A DNA stretch of 64,000 bases from assembly GCA_949775045.1 (NCBI GenBank), contig OX459100.1:7105462-7169461 (forward strand), in the 5' to 3' direction. The stretch comes from Metridium senile. Taxonomy: Eukaryota; Cnidaria; Anthozoa; Actiniaria; Metridiidae. This document shows, piece by piece, positions 21,256 through 32,089 of the stretch (position 1 is its first letter; the number at the start of each line of letters is the position of its first letter). A model generated the notes under the pieces. That model worked only from the letters and a program-made list of their open reading frames with translations. It was not told where the DNA came from and did not search any database. The position numbers and the translations under genes are program-made.

Positions 21256-22943
21256 TTAAGGTGGCCCGGTAGTATTGACTTTGCAGGATAAACATAATTT
21301 TGTAACGCATTATTTTGCATCTAAACTTTGTCCGATTTCTACGAAATTTACACATATAGATCTCAAAACTTTGAAGTTTGAGCTAGTCATATTTTAAGTG
21401 CGATTTGTGGAAACTATAAAGAGAAATAATGTTTTTTTAAAGAGCACACGCTTTACTTAAATTGTCAATAAATCAAAACTTAGAAGATGAATTTATTTCT
21501 TTTTTTGAGAGAATGTTATTTGGTTATATGGAAACATATTGTAGCAGTTTTATTCAAATATTGACCTTGGAAGTTTTTTTACAAACGTTTTTAAATTTTT
21601 GCGCGCAAAATTAATATAAAAATTCCATTGCTCAAATCTCAATGAGAATTAAAACATAGTTACAAATTTACCTGTAGAAAGAAAGACCAATACCTCTTGT
21701 AACTTCTAATCACAAAATAGCGACTTTGAAGCCAACATTGCTAGCTCTGATTTCTTGAAGAGCTTGTCGACATATTGTTGTTCACTGCGTAGTGAGCATT
21801 TCGAAAATATATCTACTCTATTTCTTCAATTGTTGACCTTGATTTTTCTATATAGCGTAGATACATGCTTAAGAGTCATAACTGTGAAATGTGGTCTTCT
21901 GTGCTGTTCTAAAAATGACAAAATTAGCGGCCAACGTACAGCAACCACGTTGCTCGTTCATTATACCTCGTTTGACTTCCAAGGAAAACCCTTCGTGTTA
22001 TGTTTATTTACATCAACTTCACAACCTCATAATCCGTGAACACCGGTTCTGCACGAGGAATGTCTTTTTATGCAAATACAGAGACAATTCAGGCGTAAAC
22101 ACTGCATCTTTTTTTCTATTTCTATTCGCAAAAAAGACATTCCTCGTGCGGAATGTGTTCACGGATTATGAGTTGTGAAGTTGATGTAGATAAACATAAC
22201 GCGAAGGGTTTTCCTTGGAAGTCAAATGAGGTATAATGAACGCGCAACGTGTTTGCTGTACGTTGGCCGCTAATTTTGTCATTTTTAGAACAGCACAGAA
22301 GACCACATTTCACAGTTATGACTCTTTTAAGCATGTATCTACGCTATATAGAAAAATCAAGGTCAACAATTGAAGAAATAGAGTAGATATATTTTCGAAA
22401 TGCTCACTACGCAGTGAACAACAATATGTCGACAAGCTCTTCAAGAAATCAGAGCTAGCAATGTTGGCTTCAAAGTCGCTATTTTGTGATTAGAAGTTAC
22501 AAGAGGTATTGGTCTTTCTTTCTACAGGTAAATTTGTAACTATGTTTTAATTCTCATTGAGATTTGAGCAATGGAATTTTTATATTAATTTTGCGCGCAA
22601 AAATTTAAAAACGTTTGTAAAAAAACTTCCAAGGTCAATATTTGAATAAAACTGCTACAATATGTTTCCATATAACCAAATAACATTCTCTCAAAAAAAG
22701 AAATAAATTCATCTTCTAAGTTTTGATTTATTGACAATTTAAGTAAAGCGTGTGCTTTTTAAAAAAACATTATTTCTCTTTATAGTTTCCACAAATCGCA
22801 CTTAAAATATGACTAGCTCAAACTTCAAAGTTTTGAGATCTATATGTGTAAATTTCGTAGAAATCGGACAAAGTTTAGATGCAAAATAATGCGTTACAAA
22901 ATTATGTTTATCCTGCAAAGTCAATACTACCGGGCCACCTTAA
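21256..22943. mobile_element. 1.68-kb near-perfect palindrome flanked by TTAA
   Basis: Two arms of about 810 bp (21260-22070 and 22125-22939) read as near-identical complements, with differences of only a few percent by eye. They enclose a loop of about 55 bp. The ends are GGTGGCCCGGTAGTATTGAC and its complement. TTAA lies at both outer edges (21256-21259, 22940-22943), the target duplication used by piggyBac-type transposases. The ORFs inside (21755, 21891, 22122) are mirror images of one another and non-protein-like. It is a non-autonomous fold-back element between two small secreted-protein genes. Confidence 0.85.
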
Positions 22944-23012
22944 AAGGAACATTGTGAGACAAAATATGATAAAACGTATCCCAATTTTGCTGATGTGTCA
23001 ATTTCAGACCCA

Positions 23013-23037
23013 GGGGAAAACCCCTTGTATGACGTAA
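23013..23037 (+). promoter_or_regulatory. Rel-type site followed by a CRE-like site
   Basis: GGGGAAAACCCC at 23013-23024 fits the Dorsal-type GGGWWWWCCM. TGACGTAA follows at 23030-23037. They lie 50-73 bp upstream of the 23086 ATG. The same pair order is seen at 15965-15989 before the paralogue. Confidence 0.45.
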
Positions 23038-23085
23038 GTAGTTCCAAGTATCGAATGTAACGACTTGTCTTACAAATTGTACAAA

Positions 23086-23388
23086 ATGGCAGCACTACAT
23101 CTCAGCATAAAACTCTTCTTAACCCTATGTATTTTATCTAATATTGTGTCAATTACTATCTGCGAGAAGAAAATGGAGTTTGATTCAGAAACCAACGAGA
23201 TAATATATGTAGAAGATAAACCAGCATGCAAGGACTTTCCGGTGGATTTCGACCCCAAGACCAAGAAGATTGTGTACAAACCAGGACCAAATAGATGTAA
23301 GAAGATGGTGATTACAATGGAGAAAGACTCAGAGATAAAGATTGAACAGAGTGGGAGCGAAAAGGTTACTTACAAGATTGGATTTTAG
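23086..23388 (+). CDS. Small secreted protein of the FPV-D-T-Y family, copy 2
   Basis: 100 residues from the ATG at 23086; the frame is open upstream only from a TTG. Signal peptide about 1-26 (LSIKLFLTLCILSNIVSI). Two tandem copies of a short motif follow: MEFDSETNEIIY (30-41) and FPVDFDPKTKKIVY (51-64). Each ends in Tyr, and Cys48 and Cys71 bracket the second. The motif matches FPVKVDRETGELYY of the 16129 gene, so I place them in one family. The protein ends VTYKIGF, with no retrieval signal. It is the last recognisable member of the cluster. Function unknown. Confidence 0.65.
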   Translation: MAALHLSIKLFLTLCILSNIVSITICEKKMEFDSETNEIIYVEDKPACKDFPVDFDPKTKKIVYKPGPNRCKKMVITMEKDSEIKIEQSGSEKVTYKIGF

Positions 23389-23699
23389 GAGGTTTGATTT
23401 GAAAACATCATAAAAAAACGGAAACTAGCAAAGCAACGAAAACAGTGAAAACACAACAGAATGAGGACAGTAAGAAATTGATGTTGAGAAAAAAGACTAA
23501 TGAGAATTCTTCTTTTAATTTTCTATATGATGTAAAACTGCAACAGAAGCAAAACGCAAAAAAAACGAAAACACGAAAAATGAGGACAATTTATAAGAAA
23601 TTGATGTTGAGACAAAATACTGAATTCGTACATGTGAAACATGGAAAAACTGGAAAAACAAAACGCGAAACAACGAAAACAGAGTGAAACACGACAGAT

Positions 23700-24125
23700 A
23701 GCAGTGAAAACAGACAGACACACAGATAGAAGTGAAAACAGACAGACAGATTGAAGTGAAGACAGACAGACAGATAAAAGTGAAGACAGATAGAAGTGAA
23801 GACAGACAGACACACAGATAGAAGTGAAAACAGACAGACAGATTGAAGTGAAGACAGACAGACAGATAAAAGTGAAGACAGACAGACAGATAAAAGTGAA
23901 GACAGACAGACAGATAAAAGTGAAGACAGACAGACAGATAAAAGTGAAGACAGACAGACAGATAAAAGTGAAGACAGACAGACAGATAAAAGTGAAGACA
24001 GACAGACAGATAAAAGTGAAGACAGACAGACAGATAAAAGTGAAGACAGACAGACAGATAAAAGTGAAGACAGACAGACAGATAAAAGTGAAGACAGACA
24101 GACAGATGGAAGTGAAGACAAACAC
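23700..24125. repeat. 20-bp minisatellite (GACAGACAGATAAAAGTGAA)
   Basis: About 20 copies of a 20-bp unit, nearly perfect from 23860 to 24110, shorter and variable at the left. The long ORFs on both strands are repeat artefacts. Confidence 0.95.
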
Positions 24126-24399
24126 AGAGACATACATATTACTGAAAAAAAGACACGTTATGAATACAGCCTACAGGTACGTTACAAAGATGGATGACCA
24201 ATCTTTTTGATGGATGAAGCTTCCCTTAAGCCAACACTGGCCAGCCAATATATCAGTAGAGTTTGAAACCTGTCAATCTAGAGCCGAGAGTCAAAACTAC
24301 TACACAGTTTTACTTTCCAAGGAAGTGACAGTTTCATCCTTTAACAGGGAATGTTTCAGTTTCGAAAGTTCACTCAAGTTAAGGAAGACTCGAAACCTA

Positions 24400-24545
24400 C
24401 AATCATTGACAAAAGTGTTGGCACGAATGTGATAAAGTAATTTTAGCACTGCTGAAATTCAACTACTCCCCCCCACCCCCCTTATGTGGGGGTGAGAAGT
24501 TTTTATACTTAAAATATATGTAGTAGCCACTATGAGATAAAATAC
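24400..24545. repeat. Inverted copy of the 19425-19640 segment
   Basis: See the partner segment. The C tract here is CCCCCCCACCCCCC with a short GTGGGGG complement next to it. Confidence 0.65.
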
Positions 24546-24825
24546 TAAAATCGTGCCTACTACTTTTGACAATGATTGCAGACAAACACTGATGCAAGAT
24601 GAAAGGTGACCGCATCATTTGTTTAACTGTTTTTAAGACAAATTTCTTTAATTTCTTTTATAAATTTATTGATTGATTAAAAAAAGCTTAGGAAAAAAAT
24701 GGTTTAAGGAACGATGGATAGCAAACTCTGGTTTTCTTTTCCTAAAACACTATTACTTTATTTAAATTAAACCTTTCAGTTCTGTATGTGCAGTGATACT
24801 TTGTCAGCATACAAGAGTCAAACTT

Positions 24826-25125
24826 TCGACTTACCATCCTCGGGAACTCAGGGGTAATCTTCTGTCGCTCGTTTCTCGCTCCCAGAATAAATACCCCTGG
24901 GAACGTAGTCTGTTGGAGCTTGTTCCGGAAATCAAAATTCAAAAATATTTAACGACTTTCTTTGATTTTCATTGGTCGACCTAATAAGGTCGACCAATCA
25001 GTAAATAGCTGAATTTTGACTCCCGGAACGAGCTCCGACAGACTACGTTCCCAGGGGTATTTATTCTGGAAGCGAGAAAAGAGCGACAGAAGTTTATCCC
25101 TGGGTTCCCGAGGATGTCGACTTAC
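24826..25125. mobile_element. Mutator-like fold-back element with 9-bp target duplication
   Basis: A 282-bp element (24835-25116) from CATCCTCGGGAACTCAGG to its complement CCCTGGGTTCCCGAGGATG. The arms exceed 120 bp around a GGTCGACC-centred palindrome. TCGACTTAC directly repeats on both sides (24826-24834, 25117-25125). A 9-bp duplication with long inverted termini fits Mutator-like MITEs. A second copy with its own 9-bp duplication is at 29846-30158. Confidence 0.85.
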
Positions 25126-25889
25126 TAGTCTCCTAGGACGCCGTTTATAGTGTCGTCACGCAACGTTCGGCTGCGAAGGAGATCGACTTCCAGAGCCTGG
25201 TCACGATACTCAAATTTGTTTTTTCTAACATCATAAACTCAAAAAAACTTTGGCGTACAACAACAATTGACAGTGGGCCTTTCTTATTTCTTTTTGATGT
25301 GGCACAGTCAGTTTTTTTAACGTAATAAAACCGAACCGAATGTTTTCAAATAAATGTGAATTTTTCTTCTGATTATTTTACAATTATCAATCGAAAAATC
25401 AAGTCAATCTTCTATAAGCGCTTTTCAATAAGGGCAGTTATATATTATTATAAAAAAACTCGAACCTCAGACCTTCCGGTCATCAGTTAACCCCGTTTAT
25501 ATAAATGATCAATATCAAATACCCACAAATCAGCTTCTATAATCCCTTTCCAGTAGAGTATAGAAGATAGTTTTTTAGTTTTCCGAACCTCAGACCTTTC
25601 GGTCCAATATTCGTTGCAATATATAAAAAAAGAATTTGAATAAGCCTATTTAATCCTTTTCAGCAGTTTCATAACATCTGTATTGTTAGACTAAACTCAC
25701 AAGTCACTCGAGCACATAACGTAGACAAAGCAAATGTCATAGCTATAAGAGCCTGTCGAGTGCCATCTATCTACAACAATAAATGTGATTAAGTGTGTGT
25801 CTATTTCAGAGATACATATCTCAGTATCTTTTGTTTCCGACTTCAATTTGAAACAAGTATTTGCAAGAATTTGTCTTGTTAAGACAGCT
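25126..25889. other. Gene-free spacer
   Basis: AT-rich. Two copies of the short word CCTCAGACCTT(C/T)CGGTC lie at about 25466 and 25591. Nothing else. Confidence 0.45.
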
Positions 25890-26360
25890 CTTAGTACAAA
25901 TCGATCGATCGATTTTGATTGTATTTAATTAGCGATAGTTCGACGAGGTTTAAACGACGAGGACTATAAACTGCAAACTTAACTACTGTTTATAGTATAT
26001 ACAAGGCACAAATCGATCGATCGATTTTGGTTCGATTTATCGATAGTAAACACACAGGAAACTATCATATATCATGCAAATCGAGCAAGCGATTTTGTTT
26101 CGATTTATCGAGAGTTCGACGACGTTTTGAAGAATAAACTAAACTACTAAGATTCCTTATAGTAATCGATCGATCGATATTGGTTCGATTTATCGAGAGT
26201 AAATTTACAGGAAACCTACAGGAAACCTATGACGCAAATCGATCGGTCGAGATATCGAGGATTGACGCAAATCGATCGATTTTTGTACGAGATATCGACA
26301 ACTAAAACACAGGAAATATATAACTTAAATCGATCGATATCGATCTGTTCGAGTAAACAA
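25890..26360. repeat. Degenerate array centred on ATCGATCGAT
   Basis: About seven irregular units of 35-115 bp, each with a self-complementary ATCGATCGATC core. Each core is followed by TTGGTTCGATTTATCGA and AGTAAACACACAGGAAAC-like text (cores near 25900, 26013, 26166, 26238, 26270, 26326; AATCGAGCAAGCGATT near 26080). Confidence 0.7.
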
Positions 26361-26726
26361 GGTTCGATTCGAGGTACCAAAGGTTCGACTACATGCGACA
26401 ATCGAATTAACCTACTTGCTAATAACTATTCATATTTGTACCATGTAATATAGTTTGTATTCTAATTTCGTGACATGACCTTGCATTGGTGCCTCTTTCT
26501 CCCCATGGTTCCTAATCTATAGAAGTGTCTATTTATTTAACAGTATAGGCCAATTCCAATAAATTATCGATCCGTATCGAAATCCATATCAAAATATTTA
26601 GATCATGTCCTTCCTTTTCGTCTATCTATATCTAAACTTGTCATTTCAACGACCTATGTCCACAATAATATTCTAACAAAATCAATAGAGTTATAGCACA
26701 TCAAAAAGGGCTGGTATTGTAAGTCA

Positions 26727-27386
26727 TTATAGCGAAGTTTCTGGGGTATTCTTGTTAAACACTTCACCGATGTATTTGAAGAATATTGAGAGCAGCTTCT
26801 CATTCCGTAACTCGATTGCCATTTGAAATGGTGTAAACCCATCACCGTTCTCAGTAAACGAGTTGCTGCCAGCTTCTAAAAGCATTTCAACGCAGTTAAT
26901 ATTCTCGCCGCACACGGCGGCATGCAAGGGTGTCCAACCATCATCATCGCGAGAATTAACCCTTGCTCCACACTTTAAAAGATAAACCATACAGTCCTTG
27001 GTTCCTTCGAAAGAAGCTGCGTGTAGTGGAGTCGCCCCTTCAGAAGGATTCTTCGCGTTAACATCAGCCATTCCTGATTCTATCAGCATTTTCACTTCCT
27101 TTAAGTCGTTGGTAGTACACGCATAGAAGAGTCGAACATCTGGATGGAAGCTTACACTTCTCGGTCGAGAATATTTACATTTCTTGTCCACCTTTCCTGC
27201 CTTCCTGTGCAACAATGGACTCTTTCTTGTGTCTTCCTCGTCCGGTTTCAGTAGCATTAAATCTGTCGTAGAGAAAGGTCGTCCGACGCGCTTTTTGCGA
27301 GAAAATTTTTCCATCGTCGCCGTCAGTTCGTTACTGTCCGCTCCGTTGTTCGCCGTATCTGATTCCTCTTCGAAACATGATGCCAT
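26727..27386 (-). CDS. Intronless ankyrin protein with PP1-docking-type motif
   Basis: 219 residues from the ATG at 27386. The ORF can be opened 20 codons further, but that extension (MYIKKKTCLGL) looks untranslated. The N-terminal 70 residues are polar and basic. RSVSF at residues 76-80 fits the RVxF-type protein phosphatase 1 docking motif. It is followed at once by HPDVRLFYACTTNDLKEVKM, the first ankyrin helix pair. Further repeats contain GATPLHAASFEG, GWTPLHAAVCGE and GFTPFQMAIELR, giving four repeats in all. The order RVxF then ankyrin is that of PP1 regulators such as PPP1R12, PPP1R16 and PPP1R27; its small size is closest to PPP1R27. I infer a PP1-binding adaptor. AATAAA on the minus strand (TTTATT near 26531) follows the stop by about 195 bp. 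Confidence 0.85.
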   Translation of the reverse strand: MASCFEEESDTANNGADSNELTATMEKFSRKKRVGRPFSTTDLMLLKPDEEDTRKSPLLHRKAGKVDKKCKYSRPRSVSFHPDVRLFYACTTNDLKEVKMLIESGMADVNAKNPSEGATPLHAASFEGTKDCMVYLLKCGARVNSRDDDGWTPLHAAVCGENINCVEMLLEAGSNSFTENGDGFTPFQMAIELRNEKLLSIFFKYIGEVFNKNTPETSL

Positions 27387-27446
27387 CGTATATGTTTGTG
27401 GCGCTAGGGAGGGTAGGCCCAAACAAGTCTTTTTTTTAATATACAC

Positions 27447-28020
27447 GTGTAGGAGGAGTGTTTACCCGAATACAAGACAAATATTCGACTGTTAACACAT
27501 AGCTTAGATCGTTAATCTTGTAAATTCAAGCTTATTAGAATTGTAAATGTTCATGGTGGCTGCACTTACACGCTAGTGGACGTCAGCGAAACCCATCACA
27601 GCGTAGCGTGGTATGATGCATGAATGGATCGATGGCACACGATAACTATTTATAAGTGGTTCGATTCTTATTTGGCAATTGTCAGTCTTGAATTGATAAA
27701 TTAAAATACGATAGCTTTAACTATATACAGCGCAGCAAGAACTTGAAATCTTCTACTTGCTTGTTTTGGTTTTCTTTTTTAAAATTAATCGTTGTCTTCA
27801 GCAAAACACAGTCCTTCACTGAGTGGTTCAGTTTCTATTTCGCTATTGGTATTCTTGAATACAAATTGTACAAATCTTACTGCAGATCTTGACCTTGATA
27901 CTAAGATAGGGAATGACAACAGGAGACTAACAATGACATTATGACGAACAGAACTCGAGATTTCAATTCCTCTTTGTAATTGATTATTTTTAATTACAAC
28001 TTAATATATGCAGACTAAAA
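27447..28020. other. Upstream flank of the ankyrin gene
   Basis: Unique sequence, with no repeat or further gene seen. The promoter should lie here. No clear TATA was identified. Confidence 0.4.
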
Positions 28021-28029
28021 CGATAGCTT

Positions 28030-28140
28030 TACTAGAGGGGAGGGGAATGGGTCAGGGAGGAGGGGGAAACGGACCAGGGAGGAGGGGGAAACGGACCAGG
28101 GAGGAGGGGGAAACGGACCAAGGAGGAGGGAGAAACACGG
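28030..28140. repeat. GGGAGGAGGGGGAAACGGACCA minisatellite
   Basis: Four copies of a purine-rich 25-bp unit. Similar GGGAGGAGTGAGAAATGG text continues to about 28260. Confidence 0.85.
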
Positions 28141-29004
28141 TATAAAAAAACTCAAAATAGACTGCGAGATGGGAGAAAAAGCTCTCTTTGAAAGAAAAAG
28201 GGAGGAGTGAGAAATGGGAAGAGAAAGACCCCGTGGACTGACCCTTTATGGAGAGGGAATAGTGTGAAATGTCTAAAGAAATCCGTGAGATGGGAGAAGA
28301 ACGCGCTTTGCAAAATAGGGAGATTCAAAAGGGTTATTTGAATGTATGTACATTCCTCTTTCCTCTTACAAGGCAAACAATTTTTCAATTAATGCAGTTC
28401 CTTCATGTGCTATTTCTATCTGATCAGTTCCCATTTCTTCATATGGCCTGTTCCTTGCATGATAAATATCTAGTAGACTATACCTCAGTTATTTTTGTTT
28501 GCGGTAAACAGGAATGGCGAGTACTATCTTTCGATTTTGACAGAGGAAAAAAATATTGAGATCTATTGACACTTAGAGTTCTGATATTGCACACAAACGT
28601 ACAACTTTCAAAATATCAATTCAAATATTCTCGTCAGTCTTTTAGGATAACAAAACGCATAACATGCCACCAAAAAATACCCAGATCACCCGGCAGTGTC
28701 TCTATCAAAAATCCTGCGGCGAAACTCTGTTGAATACGAAACTAGTTGGGAATGACAGCTAAGAACTGAAGCCGTCAAAGCTCCAGGACTTGATCTCCTG
28801 AAGGGCTTTGTCGTTTGATTTTCAGGATGCCGACAGTAGATTAGATTTACTGAAGGATCTTGTGGAAATTTTGAAGAGCGGTTTAGACATATATTCATAA
28901 ACTTTATAAAACTCGAATTTTAGAGTAGCTAATGCTTAGATGTGCATGATAATATCTTCGAGAAAATCATGTAGCATTGTTGTAGTGGTTGGTGGATTAT
29001 TATT
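28141..29004. other. Gene-free stretch
   Basis: Purine-rich at the left, otherwise unique. The ORFs at 28152-28559 are short, overlap on opposite strands and have no recognisable domain. Confidence 0.45.
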
Positions 29005-29335
29005 GTTGGTGATGATTTTAGGGCTATGCATGATGATGATGGTGACATTTTTGATAATAATGATGACAGTGAGGAAAGGTAGAAGATGGTGATGATGGTG
29101 ACATTTTTGATAATAATGATGACAGTGAGGAAAGTTAGAAGATGGTGATGATGGTGACATTTTTGATAATAATGATGATGATGACAGTGAGGAAAGGTAG
29201 AAGATGGTGATGATGGTGACATTTTTGATAATAATGATGACAGTGAGGAAAGGTAGAAGATGGTGATGATGGTGACATTTTTAATAATAATGATGATGAT
29301 GACAGTGAGGAAAGGTAGAAGATGATGATGTGACA
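29005..29335. repeat. 56-65 bp minisatellite
   Basis: About five units of GGTGACATTTTTGATAATAA followed by TGATGACAGTGAGGAAAGGT and AGAAGATGGTGATGAT, with variable GATGAT expansion. A GAT-rich stretch continues to about 29600. Confidence 0.9.
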
Positions 29336-29845
29336 TCATTGTAAGCGATGATGTTGTTGATGATAATAATAATAATATTTATAACTTTAATATAGAGCGC
29401 AAATTAATATGCAATGATACGATCAAATGCGCTTAATTATGATAGCGACGATAAAGAAGATAATGGTGATAGCTTCCGGGATGAAAAGAAAGAACAAGAA
29501 TATGAGGATGCCGACTATAAAGATGATGATGATGATGCCGATAATGATGATGCATGTGATGATGATGGTAGTGATAATAATGTTGGTGGTGGTGGTGGTG
29601 GTGATGACAAAATATTACGTTATTTTTTAGATATTTACTTCCGTCAGCCTGAATTCGTGTTTACCCACAATTCCCAGTCTCCGTCTTGCAGAATGAACTG
29701 TCTCCTTGGAAAACTTTTACAGAAAAAGCACTGACGTAAACTTTATAAATATTTGAAAGGAATTCTTATTGAAAAGACTAAATAACTTGAAAATGGATTG
29801 CGAAATCATCTGATAACGATGAAAGAACTTTCATTTTGTCCGCTT

Positions 29846-30158
29846 TGTCCAAACCATCCTCGGGAACCCAGGGGTATTCTTCTGTCGCTCGTTTCTCGCT
29901 TCCACAACATATACCCCTGGGAACGTAGTCTGTTGGAGCTTGTTCCGGAAGTCAAAATTCAAACTTATTTAACGACTTTCTTTGAATGGTTATCTTGATT
30001 TTCATTGGTCGACCTAATAAGGTCGACCAATCAGGAAAGAGCTGAATTTTGACTTCCGGAACAAGCTCCAACAGACTACGTTCCCAGGGGTATATGTTGT
30101 GGAAGCGAGAAACGAGCGACAGAAGAATACCCCTGGGTTCCCGAGGATGTGTCCAAAC
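29846..30158. mobile_element. Second Mutator-like fold-back element with 9-bp target duplication
   Basis: A 295-bp element (29855-30149) with the same CATCCTCGGG...CCCGAGGATG ends and GGTCGACC centre as the 24835 copy. TGTCCAAAC is duplicated exactly on both sides (29846-29854, 30150-30158). Overall identity with the first copy is roughly 90 percent by eye. Confidence 0.85.
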
Positions 30159-30267
30159 TTGACTTCATGAATAAACTCTGACGTCATTGATGACGTCAAT
30201 TCAAACACCTTTCTTGATTTATTTGTAAACATATTATTTCAGCAATTATCTTTTGTTTGAGAAATAA

Positions 30268-30447
30268 CAATGGAAACTAGCGAGTATAGGGCTGCGTCGG
30301 TGTTTGATTATTGTAAACTGAATGGAAACTAGCGAGTAAACGATAGGTAATAGAGTGAAATTTGTAACACCGTAAAAAATGTTGACTTCACTTTACTGAC
30401 GTTTCGAACTTTAGCCCTTCGTCGGAGTAAAAGAGTTAGACTAACAG
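30268..30447 (+). repeat. Dispersed repeat (TAGCCCTTCGTCGGAG family), copy 1
   Basis: It runs from ATGGAAACTAGCGAGTA through GGTAATAGAGTGAAATTTG, ACACCGTAAAAAATGTTGAC and ACTGACGTTTCGAACTTTAG to CCCTTCGTCGGAG. Other copies are at 35180-35335 and 35862-35993 (inverted) and 51194-51362. The element class is not clear from the sequence. Confidence 0.75.
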
Positions 30448-30837
30448 AGGTATCAAGTATAAATATGAAGCGAGAAAAGTGATGAACCAATCAAAGAGCG
30501 ATAGAAAATGTAAGAGAAATTGTTTGAGAAATTGACAACCACGTGCTTGACTCACGTGATTACAAAAAGAACGGGAAAACTTTCAGCACTTTCAGGAATA
30601 CTACATTCGTGCGTTCCTGTCTTTATCTTTAGAAAAACACTTGAAAAGTAACTCTTCCAAGCAGCTATCGAGTTTCAAGCACTTACTTCTGGTGAGGAGA
30701 TATATCCGGCAATTTATAAAGTTTATATACAAATTAAACTGTTTGAGAAAAACTGGTCCTGTTGTAGCGTTTTCACGTCGTTTTCCGACCGTTTTCACCG
30801 GTAAGTGCTGATGCATCAAACAAAACCGCTCAAAATG

Positions 30838-31095
30838 CTTGTGGAAGGAAGGCCTATCCGCAACGAAAGAGTACAGATTTACAACCAATATGTGCTAGAT
30901 TAATCAAAAAATATCCTGATGCATGTTAAAGGAAGGCCAAACCATTAAGAAAAAGTTACAGATTGACAAAACTCAAAATGCGTGGACTGAAGGCCAATTC
31001 ACAACGAGAAAGTTACAGATTCATAAAATATCCAGATGCGTTTGGCAGGAAGGCCAAACCACAACGAAAGAGTTGCAGACTCATAAAATATCCAG
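30838..31095. repeat. About four tandem units of roughly 62 bp
   Basis: Each unit contains GGAAGGCCAAACC, AACGAAAGAGTTACAGATT and CATAAAATATCCAGATGCG with substitutions. The ORFs at 30601-31186 are not protein-like. Confidence 0.75.
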
Positions 31096-31730
31096 AGTTT
31101 TTGAATTGAGCCGAAGTTTGGATTGCGTCCACACGGAATCTTACTTAAAAGGAAAACGAGTACTTAATTACATTTCGAAACAGTAAATCAAGGCAGGATT
31201 AACGACCAAAACATCAGTAGAACCGTCTCTTTTCTAGTTTAGAAATTACCAACCAAATTAGCGCCTGAATCATTTTAATAATTAAGTCTTTTCAAAATGT
31301 ATTATTTTTTTTTTGTTTCATCATTTGCATCGGATCTAATATTATCATATTAATTGACAGAATCCCAAAAAGGAAATATTCACTATTATTATTACGGGTA
31401 GTACAACGGAGATGTGTAAATAAAAAAAATACTTGACAAACTTTGCATACTTGCTTGATGAGCCTCTTTGTAAACAAAAAACGAAATTACATTTTTAGTC
31501 TACCAGCTGCAATATCTCTGTTTATTGAAATGATTTCAACTCCTTTGTTTCACAAACAAAATATTTGATTACAGGAGATAAAAGTTTATGAGTCTTTTGA
31601 AAACACTCTAGGCGAGAATAATGGGTTTTCATATACGTTTATTATATTCATCAAATGTTGGAGGTTTATATATTATTAATCGTGACAGAATGACATTGAA
31701 TACACATTATTCATGAGAAAAAAAGTATTT
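31096..31730. other. Gene-free spacer
   Basis: AT-rich unique sequence with no recognised feature. Confidence 0.4.
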
Positions 31731-32089
31731 TCAAGTTGCTAATGAGACCGATGTACTAGTTACTAGTTCCTCGCGCAACTCCGAAAGGGCTAATTGATGC
31801 CAGTGAATTTTTATTTCACATTCACTCCGGCTCTGTCTCCAGCTCTCTAGTAATCTCGTAAGCTGATTAAAGTCATTTTTAGTGGACCCATCATATCTCG
31901 CTCGACTGGCCACTATTGTTTCATACAAAGTCTTCTCTATTGTTGCTAAAAGTTCCAGAAGCTTTGGAGTGACTATCGGAACCTTTCTTAAGAAATATAA
32001 TTACTGAGTCGGTGAATTACGAACACCTCTACGACCTTCACTCACGACCGGCTTGAAAGCTTATCTGTCGCAAGACGCGAAGATATCAT
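31731..32089 (-). CDS. Possible two-exon small gene head-to-head with FANK1
   Basis: Exon 1 would be 32089-32046 (ATG at 32089, MISSRLATDKLSSR). Exon 2 would be 31986-31731. They are joined across a 59-bp intron with donor GTGAGT and acceptor TTTCTTAAG. The join keeps the frame and gives 99 residues. Exon 2 has good coding character: KVPIVTPKLLELLATIEK, SRARYDGSTKNDFNQLTRLL, then a helical stretch ending LSELREEL. The frame is closed by a stop just upstream of the acceptor, so exon 2 needs a splice. The start lies only about 95 bp from the FANK1 start on the other strand, which fits a shared bidirectional promoter. No family recognised. It could also be a relic exon. Confidence 0.4.

Noticed and set aside
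21755..22334. Three ORFs inside the 1.68-kb palindrome
   Set aside because: They are mirror images of one another from the two arms, so not independent genes.
23523..24210. ORFs of 128-204 codons with repeated KTDRQIKV or CLSVFTFI
   Set aside because: 20-bp minisatellite with every frame open. No start context or domain.
29414..29734. Asp-rich 106-codon ORF
   Set aside because: Mostly GAT repeat; the C-terminal part has no recognisable feature.
30601..31186. Two ORFs of 87-95 codons in the 62-bp repeat region
   Set aside because: Repeated KLQIHK-type text follows the tandem units; no real domain.
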